Shown here one piece after another: positions 16,563-25,255 of a stretch of DNA of 64,000 nt. The DNA comes from Streptomyces genisteinicus (GTDB lineage Bacteria > Actinomycetota > Actinomycetes > Streptomycetales > Streptomycetaceae), in assembly GCF_014489615.1 (NCBI RefSeq), contig NZ_CP060825.1:6680001-6744000 (forward strand), written 5' to 3'. Under the pieces are notes generated by a model that was not told the DNA's origin, searched no databases, and saw nothing but the letters and a program-made list of their open reading frames with translations. A program made the translations under genes and the position numbers. Positions within the stretch are counted from its first letter, which is position 1; each line of letters begins with the position of its first letter.

Positions 16563-17468
16563 GTGTTCGAACAGCTCGCGGCCGTCAACGCCTGCCCCGC
16601 CCTCTACGCCACCACCACGACCCCCGAGCTCTGGAGCGATCCCCACATCTCCGGGAAGATGCTCGCCGCCCACCTCGACCCGAACCTCGATCTGTCGTCG
16701 TACCGGACCGCCTACGTGGAGCAGGCGGTGGCCTGGATGATCGACTCCTTCGGCATCGGCGAGGGCGTGCGCGTCGCCGACTTCGGCTGCGGTCCCGGCC
16801 TGTACACCACCCGCCTCGCCCGCACGGGGGCCGAGGTCACCGGACTGGACCTCTCGACCCGGTCACTCGACCACGCCCGGTCACTCGCCGCGCACGACGG
16901 CCTTCCCGTCCGCCACCTGCTCCGGAACTACCTCACCTACCGCGAAGCGACGCGCTACGACCTGATCATCATGATCATGCGCGACTACTGCGCCCTGGCA
17001 CCCGACGGCCGCGCCGCACTGCTCCGCACCGTCCGCGAACACCTCGCCCCCGGCGGCTCCTTCGTCTTCGACGTCGATTCCGCCGCGGCCTTCGCCGGAG
17101 TCACGGAGCAGGCCTCCTACGCGCCCGCCCTGATGGACGGCTTCTGGTCCGACCAGCCCTACTTCGGCTTCCACAACACCTTTCGCTATGAACACGAGCG
17201 GGTCTCCCTCGACACGTTCGCGATCGTGGAAGCCGAGCGCCAGCGCGTCTTCTTCAACTGGGTCCGCTACTTCACCCCGGAGGAACTGACCGCCGAGCTC
17301 GTCGCCGCCGGCTTCACCGGCGTGCGTATCCTCGGCGACCTCACCGGCGCGCCGTACGACGACAGGGCGCCGCACTTCACCGCCTGCGCCTCGCCCCGTC
17401 CGGCCGGTGCGTTCGCCGCGGACACGGGGCGCGCAGGAGGCGTAAGCGCCCGACGGTCGTCGAGCTAG
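16563..17468 (+). CDS. Class I SAM-dependent methyltransferase
   Basis: A 301-residue protein starting with GTG and preceded by AAGGAAG. The SAM-binding motif I is VRVADFGCGPGLYTTRLA and the acidic post-I residue is in VTGLDLSTRS; a later GGSFVFDVDS strand fits the seven-stranded fold. The substrate is unknown. The last roughly 20 residues (AFAADTGRAGGVSARRSS) are encoded by the dispersed repeat copy 2, so the original stop seems to have been replaced by repeat sequence. It may have come in with the island. Confidence 0.85.
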   Translation: MFEQLAAVNACPALYATTTTPELWSDPHISGKMLAAHLDPNLDLSSYRTAYVEQAVAWMIDSFGIGEGVRVADFGCGPGLYTTRLARTGAEVTGLDLSTRSLDHARSLAAHDGLPVRHLLRNYLTYREATRYDLIIMIMRDYCALAPDGRAALLRTVREHLAPGGSFVFDVDSAAAFAGVTEQASYAPALMDGFWSDQPYFGFHNTFRYEHERVSLDTFAIVEAERQRVFFNWVRYFTPEELTAELVAAGFTGVRILGDLTGAPYDDRAPHFTACASPRPAGAFAADTGRAGGVSARRSSS

Positions 17469-17775
17469 GGGCAGTCAAGTCTGGGGCGAGCGGGCGCTCT
17501 AGCCTCCGGAGGGACCCGCAACTTTCGTCCTGCGGTGCGGACCCGGTTCGGGCAACTCAAGCCCGTCCGGCGCTTGAGGACACCCGCGCGCAGCGGGGGT
17601 GCACCACCCCCGCCCGCACAAAAGGAAACATGCCCGACCGGGCAACAAAGCCTGTCCGGCGTCTGAGGACAACCCGCGCGCAGCGTGGGTGCGCCACCCA
17701 CACACCCGCACCCGAACGCAACGCCCGCCCCCGCGGAAACCGCCCCCGCCCCGGCAAGGCCCCCCCCGCGCGAAA
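17416..17775 (-). repeat. Dispersed repeat, copy 2, inverted relative to 10518-10968
   Basis: The segment 17416-17523 is the gapless inverted partner of 10861-10968 (100 of 108 bases match by hand alignment). Farther on, the blocks with GCCCGTCCGGCGCTTGAGG and the hairpin GTGGGTG-cgc-CACCCAC match the rest of copy 1. Both copies lie downstream of a gene reading into them (GH31, and the S8 protease on the minus strand). Together they bracket about 6.4 kb of accessory genes. Confidence 0.85.
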
Positions 17776-17804
17776 GGGGCGCCGGGCCAACGGCCCGACG
17801 CCCC
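17776..17804 (-). terminator. Terminator hairpin after the S8 protease
   Basis: GGGGCGCCGGGCC (17776-17788) and GGCCCGACGCCCC (17792-17804) pair with one mismatch around a 3-base loop, 17 bp after the protease stop. Confidence 0.65.
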
Positions 17805-17821
17805 CCGCGCACCCCGGAGGG

Positions 17822-19027
17822 CTACGGCACGAGCTTCAGGAGGCGGTTCGGGGAACCGCTGCCCGGGTTGGTGACGACGCCCGTGGTCGCCCCGGCGACC
17901 AGCGCCGCGGAGACCTGGGCCGGGGTCGCCGAGGTGTGCCCGGCGAGGTAGACCGCGGCGGCACCCGCGACGTGCGGCGACGCCATCGAGGTGCCGGAGA
18001 TGGTGTTCGTCGCGGTGTCGCTCGTGTGCCACCCGGCGGTGATCGACGAGCCCGGGGCGAAGAGGTCGAGCACCGAGCCGTAGTTGGAGTAGCTCGCCCT
18101 CGCGTCCGTGCTGGTGGTCGCGCCGACGGTGATCGCCTCCGTGACGCGGGCCGGGGAGTACGAGGAGGCGTTCGCGTTGCTGTTGCCGGCCGCGACCGCG
18201 TACGTCACCCCGCTGGCTATGGAGCGCCGCACGGCGGCGTCCAGGGTGGTGGAGGCGCCGCCGCCGAGGGACATGTTGGCGACGGAGGGGCCGGAGTGGT
18301 TGGCGGTCACCCAGTCGACACCGGCGATGACGCCGGCGATCGTCCCGGAGCCCGCGTTGTTGAGCACCCGGACGCCCACGATCTTCGCCTTCTTGGCGAC
18401 GCCGTAGGTCGTGCCCGCGATGGTGGTGGCCACGTGGGTGCCGTGGCCGTTGCCGTCCTGGGCGACGTTGTCGTTGTCGACGGCGTCGTAGCCGTTGAAC
18501 GCCCGGCCGCTGATCTGGGAGTGGGTGATGCGCACGCCGGTGTCGATGACGTACGCGGTCACTCCGCTGCCCGCGGTGTCCGGGTAGGTGTAGGTGCCGG
18601 ACAGCGGCAGGGACGTCTGGTCGATGCGGTCGAGGCCCCAGGGCGCGTTCGTCTGGGTGGCGTTCACCCGGACGGTCTGGTCCTGCTCGACGGAGGCGAC
18701 GGCCGGGTCGGCCGCCAGTCTGCGGGCCTCGGCGGCCGACAGTTCGGCGGTGAAGCCGTTCAGCGCGTGGCGGAACGTCTTCTTCACCGTGCCGCCGTAC
18801 TCCTTGGCGAGCGCCTTGGCGTTCGCGGCGGACGCGGTGAAGCCCGCGTCCCCGGCGAGGGTGACGATGTAGCTGTCCTTGACGGCTGTGGGGGAGCCGG
18901 CGGCGAGGACGGTGCCCTCGGCCGGGGCGGCCTGGGCGGGGAGTGCGGTGAGCCCGGTGACGAGGGCCGCTGCCGTCAGGGTGGTGACGGCAGCGGTGCG
19001 GGCCTTCTTGCTGCGCAGTGGTGCCAT
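17822..19027 (-). CDS. Secreted S8-family serine protease (proteinase K type)
   Basis: A 401-residue pre-pro-protease. A signal peptide ends near ALPAQA (residue 33), an inhibitor I9-type propeptide spans roughly 50-118, and the mature subtilisin-like domain holds Asp162 (VIDTGV), His195 (GNGHGTHVA) and Ser347 (SGTSMASPHVAG). It has no C-terminal extension, so it is close to the minimal length for this family. ATG 19027 has AGGAGG about ten bases upstream; the in-frame ATG 19105 would disturb the signal peptide. It degrades extracellular protein and has no evident functional link to the sugar genes around it. Confidence 0.95.
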   Translation of the reverse strand: MAPLRSKKARTAAVTTLTAAALVTGLTALPAQAAPAEGTVLAAGSPTAVKDSYIVTLAGDAGFTASAANAKALAKEYGGTVKKTFRHALNGFTAELSAAEARRLAADPAVASVEQDQTVRVNATQTNAPWGLDRIDQTSLPLSGTYTYPDTAGSGVTAYVIDTGVRITHSQISGRAFNGYDAVDNDNVAQDGNGHGTHVATTIAGTTYGVAKKAKIVGVRVLNNAGSGTIAGVIAGVDWVTANHSGPSVANMSLGGGASTTLDAAVRRSIASGVTYAVAAGNSNANASSYSPARVTEAITVGATTSTDARASYSNYGSVLDLFAPGSSITAGWHTSDTATNTISGTSMASPHVAGAAAVYLAGHTSATPAQVSAALVAGATTGVVTNPGSGSPNRLLKLVP

Positions 19028-19179
19028 GGCGAGTGAGCCTCCTCTGGGCAGCGCACGCCGTGTGCGGCGCGTGCTGTGGGGGGGTGCACGCGGGGTCGCG
19101 TGCACGGCGCCGGACGCTGGAGTGCGGCGTCCGGGCCTGGCTTCGAGACTCGATCACGAACGGCGGTGTTTCAAGGGAG

Positions 19180-19194
19180 TTGACGGACAGTCAA
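19180..19194 (-). promoter_or_regulatory. Inverted repeat in the S8 protease promoter region
   Basis: TTGAC-n5-GTCAA (19180-19194) lies in an AT-rich pocket 150 bp before the protease start. On the minus strand TTGTTG, a 17-bp gap and TATTGA form a possible promoter overlapping it. This is a candidate only. Confidence 0.35.
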
Positions 19195-19232
19195 TAAATT
19201 TGGCATGTACGCGCAACAAATACCGTCGTCCG

Positions 19233-22091
19233 TCAGCCGCGAGGGACGAAATCCAGACGGGCGAGCCGCACCGTGCCCCGCAGGACGACCCGCAGATCGT
19301 GCGTCCCGGCGGGCACCGACGCCGGCGCGGTCACCGTGACGTACGCGTACGGACCCCCGGTCGCGGGGACGGTCACCGAGGCCACCCGCTCCCCGCCGTC
19401 GAGGCGGACCTCCACCGTGCCCTCCCCGGAGGCCTCGACCGTCACCGCGTCCGCCCCGCCCGCGAGGTCGCATCGGCGGTAGAGCAGGCCGCACTCCGCC
19501 CCTTCGGGGGCCACCGCGTCGCCGTGGGTCCGGGTGCGGTCGACGAGGACCGTGCCCGACTGCTCGTCCCAGTCGGCCGCCTCCAGGCCGGTGACGAGCG
19601 CGGGGCGCGGCGCGGAGGCCGATCCGGCGACCTCCACCGCGGTGCGCAGCCGGACGTCCGTGCTGGACGCCGCCGCGAGGATCTCGTAGCGCCCCGGCTC
19701 GACGGTCCAGCGTCCGTGGGCCACGTCCCAGTGGCCGAGGACGTCCACGGGGATGTCGAACGCCACCTGGCGGGACTCGCCGGGCGCGAGGTGGAACCGC
19801 TCGTGCGCGGCGAGTTCGGCGGCGGGGCGCGGCACGCCGGCCCCGGTGGCGCTGACGTAGACCTGCGCCACCTCGTCCGAGGCGCGCGTCCCGCTGTTGG
19901 TGACGGTGAAGCGCACGTGGACGGAGCCGGCCGAGAGCTGCGCGGTCAGGTCTGTGTAGGCGAACCGGGTGTACGACAGGCCGTGGCCGAAGGGGAACAG
20001 GGGCTCCCCGGCGAAGTAGAGGTAGGTCTGCCGGCTGCCGATGACGTCGTAGTCCATCAGGTCGGCGAGGTCCGCGTCGTCGCGGTACCAGGTCTGGGGG
20101 AGGCGTCCGGCGGGGGAGGCGTCGCCGGCGAGCACCCGGGCGAGCGCCGTGCCGGCGGCCTGGCCGCCGTGGGCGGTCCAGAGCACGGCGGGCAGCTCCG
20201 CGGCGGCCTCCGGCACGGCGTACGGGTAGGACGACGTGAGGACGAGCACCGTGTCGGGGTTGGCGCCGCGGGCGGCCCGCCAGAGGCGTTCCTGGTGCGG
20301 GGGGAGGGCGAGGGTGCGGCGGTCCTCGGTCTCGCGTCCGTTGATGTGCGGGTCGTTGCCCGCGACCACCACGACCACGTCGGCCGCCGCGGCGGCCCGT
20401 GCCACCGCGTCCTCGCCGCGCTCCTCGTACACGACCGTGAAGGTCTCCCCCTCGGCGGCAACCTTCACGCCGTCGGCGGCGACATGGACGTGGAGCCCGG
20501 TGGCGATGTGCTGGAGGAGGTGTGCGCCGTGACCGTTTCCTGCCGGTACCAGCCGGAACGTCTCCTGGACCACCCAGCCGCCCGGCTGGTCCGCGGAGGC
20601 GCGCACGAAGCCGTCGTCGGCGACCGAGAGGTACCGCCCGTCGGGGGCGCGCAGGGTGAGCACCCCGTGGCCCCAGTCGGTCACGGCGAACACGGTGCCG
20701 TCCGGGTCGCCCGGGTCGGTGAGCGTCAGCGGCGGCAGGTCGGTCCGGCCGGCCAGCAGCGCCGGGTCGAGCGCGCCGTCGGCGCCGCGCGCCAGGTCGG
20801 CGGCGTCGCTCTCGGGCACCCTGAGCAGGCCCCCGGAGGCGGCGCGCAGCCGTACCCGGTCGGTGCCCTCCGCGTACTCGACGGCGCCGAAGCGTTCGCG
20901 CAGTCCGTCGAGCGGGGAGCTGCGGTGCAGCAGGCTGCCGCTGTACCAGTCGAGCTTGCACTCGTCGGCGAGCAGGCCGACGACCGCGATCCGGGCGCCG
21001 TCGGGCAGCGGCAGCAGCGGCCCGTCGGCGCGCGGCTCGTTGCGCAGCAGGACGATCGCCTGTTCGGCGGCCTCCCGTGCCAGCTCCCGGTGCGCGGGCG
21101 TGTCGTAGGCGGTGTCGTGCGCGTGCGGGTCGTCGTCGAACTCGCCCAGCGCGAAGCGGACGGTGAGCAGCCGGCGCACGGCCCGGTCGACGTCCTCCTG
21201 GTCGAGGAGCCCCTGGGCGAGCGCCCCGCGCAGTCGGGCGCCCATCACCGAGCCGTCGGTGCCGTGGTCGGTGAAGGAGTCCACGCCCGCGCGCAGGGCG
21301 GCCGCCGTCGACTCCTCGTGGGTGGCGAAGTACTTCTCGGAGTCGACGAGGTTGGAGGGCGCCCCGGCGTCGGAGCAGACCAGCAGTTCGCGGTCGGTCC
21401 AGGCCCGCAGGTGTTCGCGGAGCCAGGGGGAGAGGTGGTTGGGGCGTCCGTTGACGAGGTTGTACGCGGGCATCACGCCGGCGACCGCGCCGGCCTCGAC
21501 CGCGCCCCGGAAGGCCCGCAGGTCGTACTCGTGCAGGACGCGGGGGCGGACGGAGGCGGAGGACACGTCCCGGTCGGTCTCGTTGTTGTGGGCGAGCCAG
21601 TGCTTGAGGACCGGCGCGGTGCGCCAGTGCACGGGGTGGTCGCCGCGCAGCCCCCGGGTGTAGGCGACGGCGATGGCGGAGGTGAGGTGCGGGTCCTCGG
21701 AGTAGCCCTCCTCGTTGCGGCCCCACAGCGGGTTGCGCAGCAGGTTGACGGTCGGCGCCCAGACGTTGAGGCCGACCCGGTCGTCCTTGGCGCGCATGGC
21801 CCGGACCTCCCGGGAGACGGCTTCGCCGATCCTGCGGACCAGTTCCGGGTTCCAGGTGGCGCCCAGGCCCACGGCCTGGGGGAAGACGGTGGCCGGACCC
21901 ATCCAGGCGACCCCGTGGAGGGCCTCCTGCCCGGTCCGGAAGGGCCCGACGCCGAGCCGTTCGACGGCCGGGGCGAACTGGTGGAGCATCGCGATCCGTT
22001 CGTCGGCCGTCAGCCGCGCGAGCAGGTCGTCGACGCGTCGGCCGGCGGCCGACTGCGGGTCACGGAAGAGCGGCGGCCGGTCAGCTGTCAC
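19233..22091 (-). CDS. GH3 beta-glucosidase/beta-xylosidase with inserted and C-terminal accessory domains
   Basis: A 952-residue retaining glycosidase. The N-terminal TIM barrel carries NEEGYSEDPHL and the nucleophile Asp241 (LLVCSDAGAPSN). The second sandwich begins near AIVLLRNEPRADG; about residues 440-530 form an insertion that reads like a fascin-type beta-trefoil (FAVTDWGHGVLTLRAPDGRYL). The sandwich resumes with GNDPHINGRETEDRRTL, then the GHGLSYTRF junction, an FnIII-like domain and a C-terminal CBM6-like beta domain. There is no signal peptide. The GTG start has AAGGGG eight bases upstream. A GAAGCGCTTC operator lies 37 bp upstream. Confidence 0.93.
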   Translation of the reverse strand: MTADRPPLFRDPQSAAGRRVDDLLARLTADERIAMLHQFAPAVERLGVGPFRTGQEALHGVAWMGPATVFPQAVGLGATWNPELVRRIGEAVSREVRAMRAKDDRVGLNVWAPTVNLLRNPLWGRNEEGYSEDPHLTSAIAVAYTRGLRGDHPVHWRTAPVLKHWLAHNNETDRDVSSASVRPRVLHEYDLRAFRGAVEAGAVAGVMPAYNLVNGRPNHLSPWLREHLRAWTDRELLVCSDAGAPSNLVDSEKYFATHEESTAAALRAGVDSFTDHGTDGSVMGARLRGALAQGLLDQEDVDRAVRRLLTVRFALGEFDDDPHAHDTAYDTPAHRELAREAAEQAIVLLRNEPRADGPLLPLPDGARIAVVGLLADECKLDWYSGSLLHRSSPLDGLRERFGAVEYAEGTDRVRLRAASGGLLRVPESDAADLARGADGALDPALLAGRTDLPPLTLTDPGDPDGTVFAVTDWGHGVLTLRAPDGRYLSVADDGFVRASADQPGGWVVQETFRLVPAGNGHGAHLLQHIATGLHVHVAADGVKVAAEGETFTVVYEERGEDAVARAAAAADVVVVVAGNDPHINGRETEDRRTLALPPHQERLWRAARGANPDTVLVLTSSYPYAVPEAAAELPAVLWTAHGGQAAGTALARVLAGDASPAGRLPQTWYRDDADLADLMDYDVIGSRQTYLYFAGEPLFPFGHGLSYTRFAYTDLTAQLSAGSVHVRFTVTNSGTRASDEVAQVYVSATGAGVPRPAAELAAHERFHLAPGESRQVAFDIPVDVLGHWDVAHGRWTVEPGRYEILAAASSTDVRLRTAVEVAGSASAPRPALVTGLEAADWDEQSGTVLVDRTRTHGDAVAPEGAECGLLYRRCDLAGGADAVTVEASGEGTVEVRLDGGERVASVTVPATGGPYAYVTVTAPASVPAGTHDLRVVLRGTVRLARLDFVPRG

Positions 22092-22127
22092 GGACGGAAC
22101 CCCTTGCCAGGTGGAGAGCGATGTCGG

Positions 22128-22141
22128 TTGAAGCGCTTCGA
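22128..22141. promoter_or_regulatory. LacI-type operator before GH3
   Basis: TTGAAGCGCTTCGA contains the perfect GAAGCGCTTC palindrome at 22130-22139. It is 37 bp upstream of the GH3 start and 172 bp from the second copy in the same divergent intergenic region. Confidence 0.75.
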
Positions 22142-22299
22142 TGCTCTGGTGGGCCCACGGCCGGTGTCAAGCACCGTTCCGCTGCCGGACAGGTGTCGGG
22201 GCGGTCGGGGCCAACAGGCGCAAGGGGGGCGAAAGATCCGAGGAATATCGGTTCCCGCCCTTGCCCGGCGGGGGGCGTTCACTTAACCTCGCAGCAACA

Positions 22300-22313
22300 T
22301 CGAAGCGCTTCGA
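22300..22313. promoter_or_regulatory. LacI-type operator before the importer operon
   Basis: TCGAAGCGCTTCGA is a perfect 14-bp palindrome, the best copy in the window. It lies about 180 bp before the binding-protein gene, in the divergent region shared with GH3. The rest of this 400-bp region shows no gene. Confidence 0.78.
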
Positions 22314-22492
22314 CGAATCTTCGGAAGCCCTCGGTCATGACGGCGGTACGGACCGCTCGTCCAGGCGCCAGTCCTGAACCGCCCGCGTCCGCACCGCAGT
22401 AGCTCTCGCACCACCACAGACACCGCAGCCGACCGGCGGACGCGATCCGCCGGGTGTCCTGGCGCGTACCACAGGCATGAAGGGTTGACGCA

Positions 22493-24184
22493 ATGACGCC
22501 GAACGCCACCGACGTGGGCATTCCGGCCACCAGCCGCAGAACGTTCCTGTCCTCCACCGCCGTCGCGGCCGTCGCCGTGGCCGGCGGGATGCCGCTGCTC
22601 GCCGCGTGCGGCGGTGCGGAGAACAAGAAGAACGAGGGCACGACCAGCGGGAAGGACGCGCAGAAGATCCTTCCCACGTTCGCCGCCCGGGCCGTCGTCA
22701 CCCCCGACATCCCGTCCAAGAACGGCTCCGCCGCCGGCTTCACCACCGCGATCGCCACCGCGCAGCTGCAGACCTCGGTCGCCGCCAAGAAGGGCAAGGG
22801 CAGCGAGCTCACCGCCATGGCGCCCTTCTGGGGTCCGCCGCCGGCCCCGGACAACCCGTACTACAAGGCCATGAACGAGGCCATCGGCGTCAAGGTCACC
22901 TGGCAGAACCAGGACGGCAACACCTACGCCGACAAGCTCGGCGCCGTCCTCGCGGGCAGCGCGATCCCCGACCTCGTCGTCGTCCCCGGCTGGAACCTCA
23001 ACGGCAAGATCCCCGGCGCGATCAACGCCAAGTTCGAGGACCTCGGCCCCTACCTCTCCGGCGACAAGGTCAAGGCGTACCCGAACCTCGCCGCCATCCC
23101 GACCGACGCCTGGCAGCGCTCCATCTTCGGCGGCAGGCTCCGCGGACTGCCGATGCCGGCCTCGTACGTCACCAACATCGCGCCCTTCTACCGCGCCGAC
23201 CTCTTCGAGGCGAAGGGCTGGCAGCCGCCGAAGAGCGCCGACGAGTTCATGGCCCTCGCCAAGGAGATCACCGACGCCAAGGCGAAGGTGTGGGCCTGCG
23301 ACGACATGCGCTGGACCGCCTACAACATGTTCGGCGTGCTCAACGGCGGCGAGAAGCCGCTCGCCTGGAACCTCGTCGACGGAAAGCTGATCCACCGCAT
23401 CGAGACGCCCGAGTACCTCGAGGCGCTGGAGTGGGTGCGCAAGCTGTTCGAGGCGGGCGTCGTCCACCCCGACGCGCGCGCCGACAACCAGGGCGACGCC
23501 GGGGACCGCTTCACCTCCGGCCAGATCCTCATGTACAACAACGACGTCTCCCACTGGTACCAGAAGACCGTCGAGCAGGTCGGCCAGAACCCCGACTTCG
23601 CCATGGCCGCCATGGACATCCCCGGCCACGACGGCCAGGCCCCGACCCTGTGGGCCACCAACCCGGCGAACATCTGGGCCTTCGTGAAGAAGGGCACCCC
23701 CAAGGCGGCCGTCGAGGACATCCTCGCCATGGCCGACTTCACCTCCGCCCCGTACGGCACCAAGGAGCGCATGCTCACCGAGTACGGCGTCGAGGGCACC
23801 CACTACACCGTCGAGAACGGCCTGCCGACCAAGACCGACGCCGGGAACAACCAGGTCTCCAACGCCTGGGGCTTCATGGCCAGCCCGGCCCCCTACATCG
23901 CCCACCCCGACCAGCCCGAGGTCACCAAGGCGATGATCGAGTGGCAGCAGCGGATGGGCGCCCTCACCAAGAAGTCCTCCTTCTACGGACTCACCATCAC
24001 CGAGCCCAACCAGTGGACGAACCTGGCCAACGACTTCGAGCAGCTGGAGAAGGACATCGTCCGCGGCCGCAAGAAGATCGCCGACATGCAGCAGGCCGTC
24101 TCGGAGTGGAAGACCAAGGGCGGCGACGAGCTCCGCGATTGGTACAAGAAGATCCTCGACACCTCGGCCCCCGCGGCGGGCTGA
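22493..24184 (+). CDS. Extracellular sugar-binding lipoprotein of an ABC importer (LplA type)
   Basis: A 563-residue solute-binding protein. The N-terminus has a twin-arginine motif (SRRTFLSS, Arg15-Arg16) and a lipobox LLAAC with Cys39, so it is exported by Tat and anchored as a lipoprotein. The mature part is a large family 1 type binding protein with APFWGPPPAPDNPYYKAMNE early on. It should deliver oligosaccharides to the two permeases that follow (4 and -4 bp spacing). Its large size is typical of the LplA group that takes complex oligosaccharides. It lies under the two operators at 22128 and 22300. Confidence 0.93.
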   Translation: MTPNATDVGIPATSRRTFLSSTAVAAVAVAGGMPLLAACGGAENKKNEGTTSGKDAQKILPTFAARAVVTPDIPSKNGSAAGFTTAIATAQLQTSVAAKKGKGSELTAMAPFWGPPPAPDNPYYKAMNEAIGVKVTWQNQDGNTYADKLGAVLAGSAIPDLVVVPGWNLNGKIPGAINAKFEDLGPYLSGDKVKAYPNLAAIPTDAWQRSIFGGRLRGLPMPASYVTNIAPFYRADLFEAKGWQPPKSADEFMALAKEITDAKAKVWACDDMRWTAYNMFGVLNGGEKPLAWNLVDGKLIHRIETPEYLEALEWVRKLFEAGVVHPDARADNQGDAGDRFTSGQILMYNNDVSHWYQKTVEQVGQNPDFAMAAMDIPGHDGQAPTLWATNPANIWAFVKKGTPKAAVEDILAMADFTSAPYGTKERMLTEYGVEGTHYTVENGLPTKTDAGNNQVSNAWGFMASPAPYIAHPDQPEVTKAMIEWQQRMGALTKKSSFYGLTITEPNQWTNLANDFEQLEKDIVRGRKKIADMQQAVSEWKTKGGDELRDWYKKILDTSAPAAG

Positions 24185-24187
24185 TCC

Positions 24188-25255
24188 ATGGCGCACGACA
24201 TCGCGCCGGGCCCCGCCCCGGCCGACAGCACACCGCAGCCGGGCCCGGTCTCCGACCGGGCCCGGCCCGCCGGGCTCCGCAAGCGGGCGGGCGGCGGGCC
24301 CGAGAAGGGCAGGGCCGCGAAGGCGGGGAGGATCCCGCTCGGCAGGCGGCTGCGCCGCGACCGCACCCTGCTCCTGATGACACTCCCCGCGGTCCTCCTG
24401 CTCGTCGTCTTCAACTACGTGCCGATCCTCGGCAACGTCATCGCCTTCCAGGAGTACGACCCGTACGTCTCCACCAACGGCATCACCGCGATGGCCAACA
24501 GCCCCTGGGTGGGCATGGCCCAGTTCGAACGGGTCTTCGGCGACCCGGACTTCTGGCACGCGGTCGAGAACACGTTCGTGCTGTTCTTCCTCCAGCTCGT
24601 GCTCTACTTCCCCATCCCGATCGCGCTCGCCCTGCTGGTGAACAGCCTGCTGCGGCCGGGGGTGCGGGCCGTCGTCCAGGCGGTGCTCTACCTGCCCCAC
24701 TTCTTCTCCTGGGTGCTCGTCATCACCGTCTTCCAGCAGATCCTCGGCGGCGCCGGCATCATCGCCCAGGAACTGCGGCAGCACGGCTACGAGGGCTTCG
24801 ACCTCATGACCAACCCCGAAGCCTTCAAGTTCCTCGTCACCTTCGAGGGGATCTGGAAGGACGCCGGCTGGGGCCTGATCGTCTTCCTCGCCGCGCTGGC
24901 CGCCGTCAACCACGACCTCTACGAGGCCGCCGCCATGGACGGCGCGGGCCGCTGGCGCCGCATGTGGCACATCACCCTGCCCGCGCTGCGGCCCGTCATC
25001 GCCCTGCTGCTGGTGCTCCGCGTCGGCGACGCGCTCACCGTCGGCTTCGAGCAGCTCCTGCTGCAACGCGACGCCGTGGGACCGGGCGCCTCCGAGGTCC
25101 TCGACACCTTCGTGTGGTGGACCGGTATCCGCAACCAGGACTTCAGCTACGCGGCCGCCGCCGGACTCGTCAAGGGCGTCGTCGGCCTGGTGCTCGTGCT
25201 GGCCGCCAACAAGACCGCCCACCTCATGGGCGAGCAGGGGGTGTACCGCAAGTGA
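24188..25255 (+). CDS. Sugar ABC transporter permease, LplB type
   Basis: A 355-residue CUT1 permease. The first 55 residues are polar and proline-rich; six membrane segments follow, starting with LLLMTLPAVLLLVVFNYVPI. The EAA loop reads YEAAAMDGAGRWRRMWHITL. It starts 3 bp after the binding-protein stop and overlaps the next permease by four bases, so the three genes form one transcription unit. Confidence 0.93.
   Translation: MAHDIAPGPAPADSTPQPGPVSDRARPAGLRKRAGGGPEKGRAAKAGRIPLGRRLRRDRTLLLMTLPAVLLLVVFNYVPILGNVIAFQEYDPYVSTNGITAMANSPWVGMAQFERVFGDPDFWHAVENTFVLFFLQLVLYFPIPIALALLVNSLLRPGVRAVVQAVLYLPHFFSWVLVITVFQQILGGAGIIAQELRQHGYEGFDLMTNPEAFKFLVTFEGIWKDAGWGLIVFLAALAAVNHDLYEAAAMDGAGRWRRMWHITLPALRPVIALLLVLRVGDALTVGFEQLLLQRDAVGPGASEVLDTFVWWTGIRNQDFSYAAAAGLVKGVVGLVLVLAANKTAHLMGEQGVYRK

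Noticed and set aside
18879..22286. Plus-strand open frame of 1135 codons opposite GH3
   Set aside because: It runs through the promoter operators and the antisense of GH3 and S8; composition is that of a GC-rich shadow frame.
22606..25200. Plus-strand 1198-codon frame covering the binding-protein gene region
   Set aside because: Only its last 316 codons, from GTG 25252, are the real LplC permease; the rest is an Arg-rich shadow of two other genes.
22283..25222. Minus-strand open frame of 979 codons opposite the importer genes
   Set aside because: Antisense of the binding protein and permease, with no recognisable motif.
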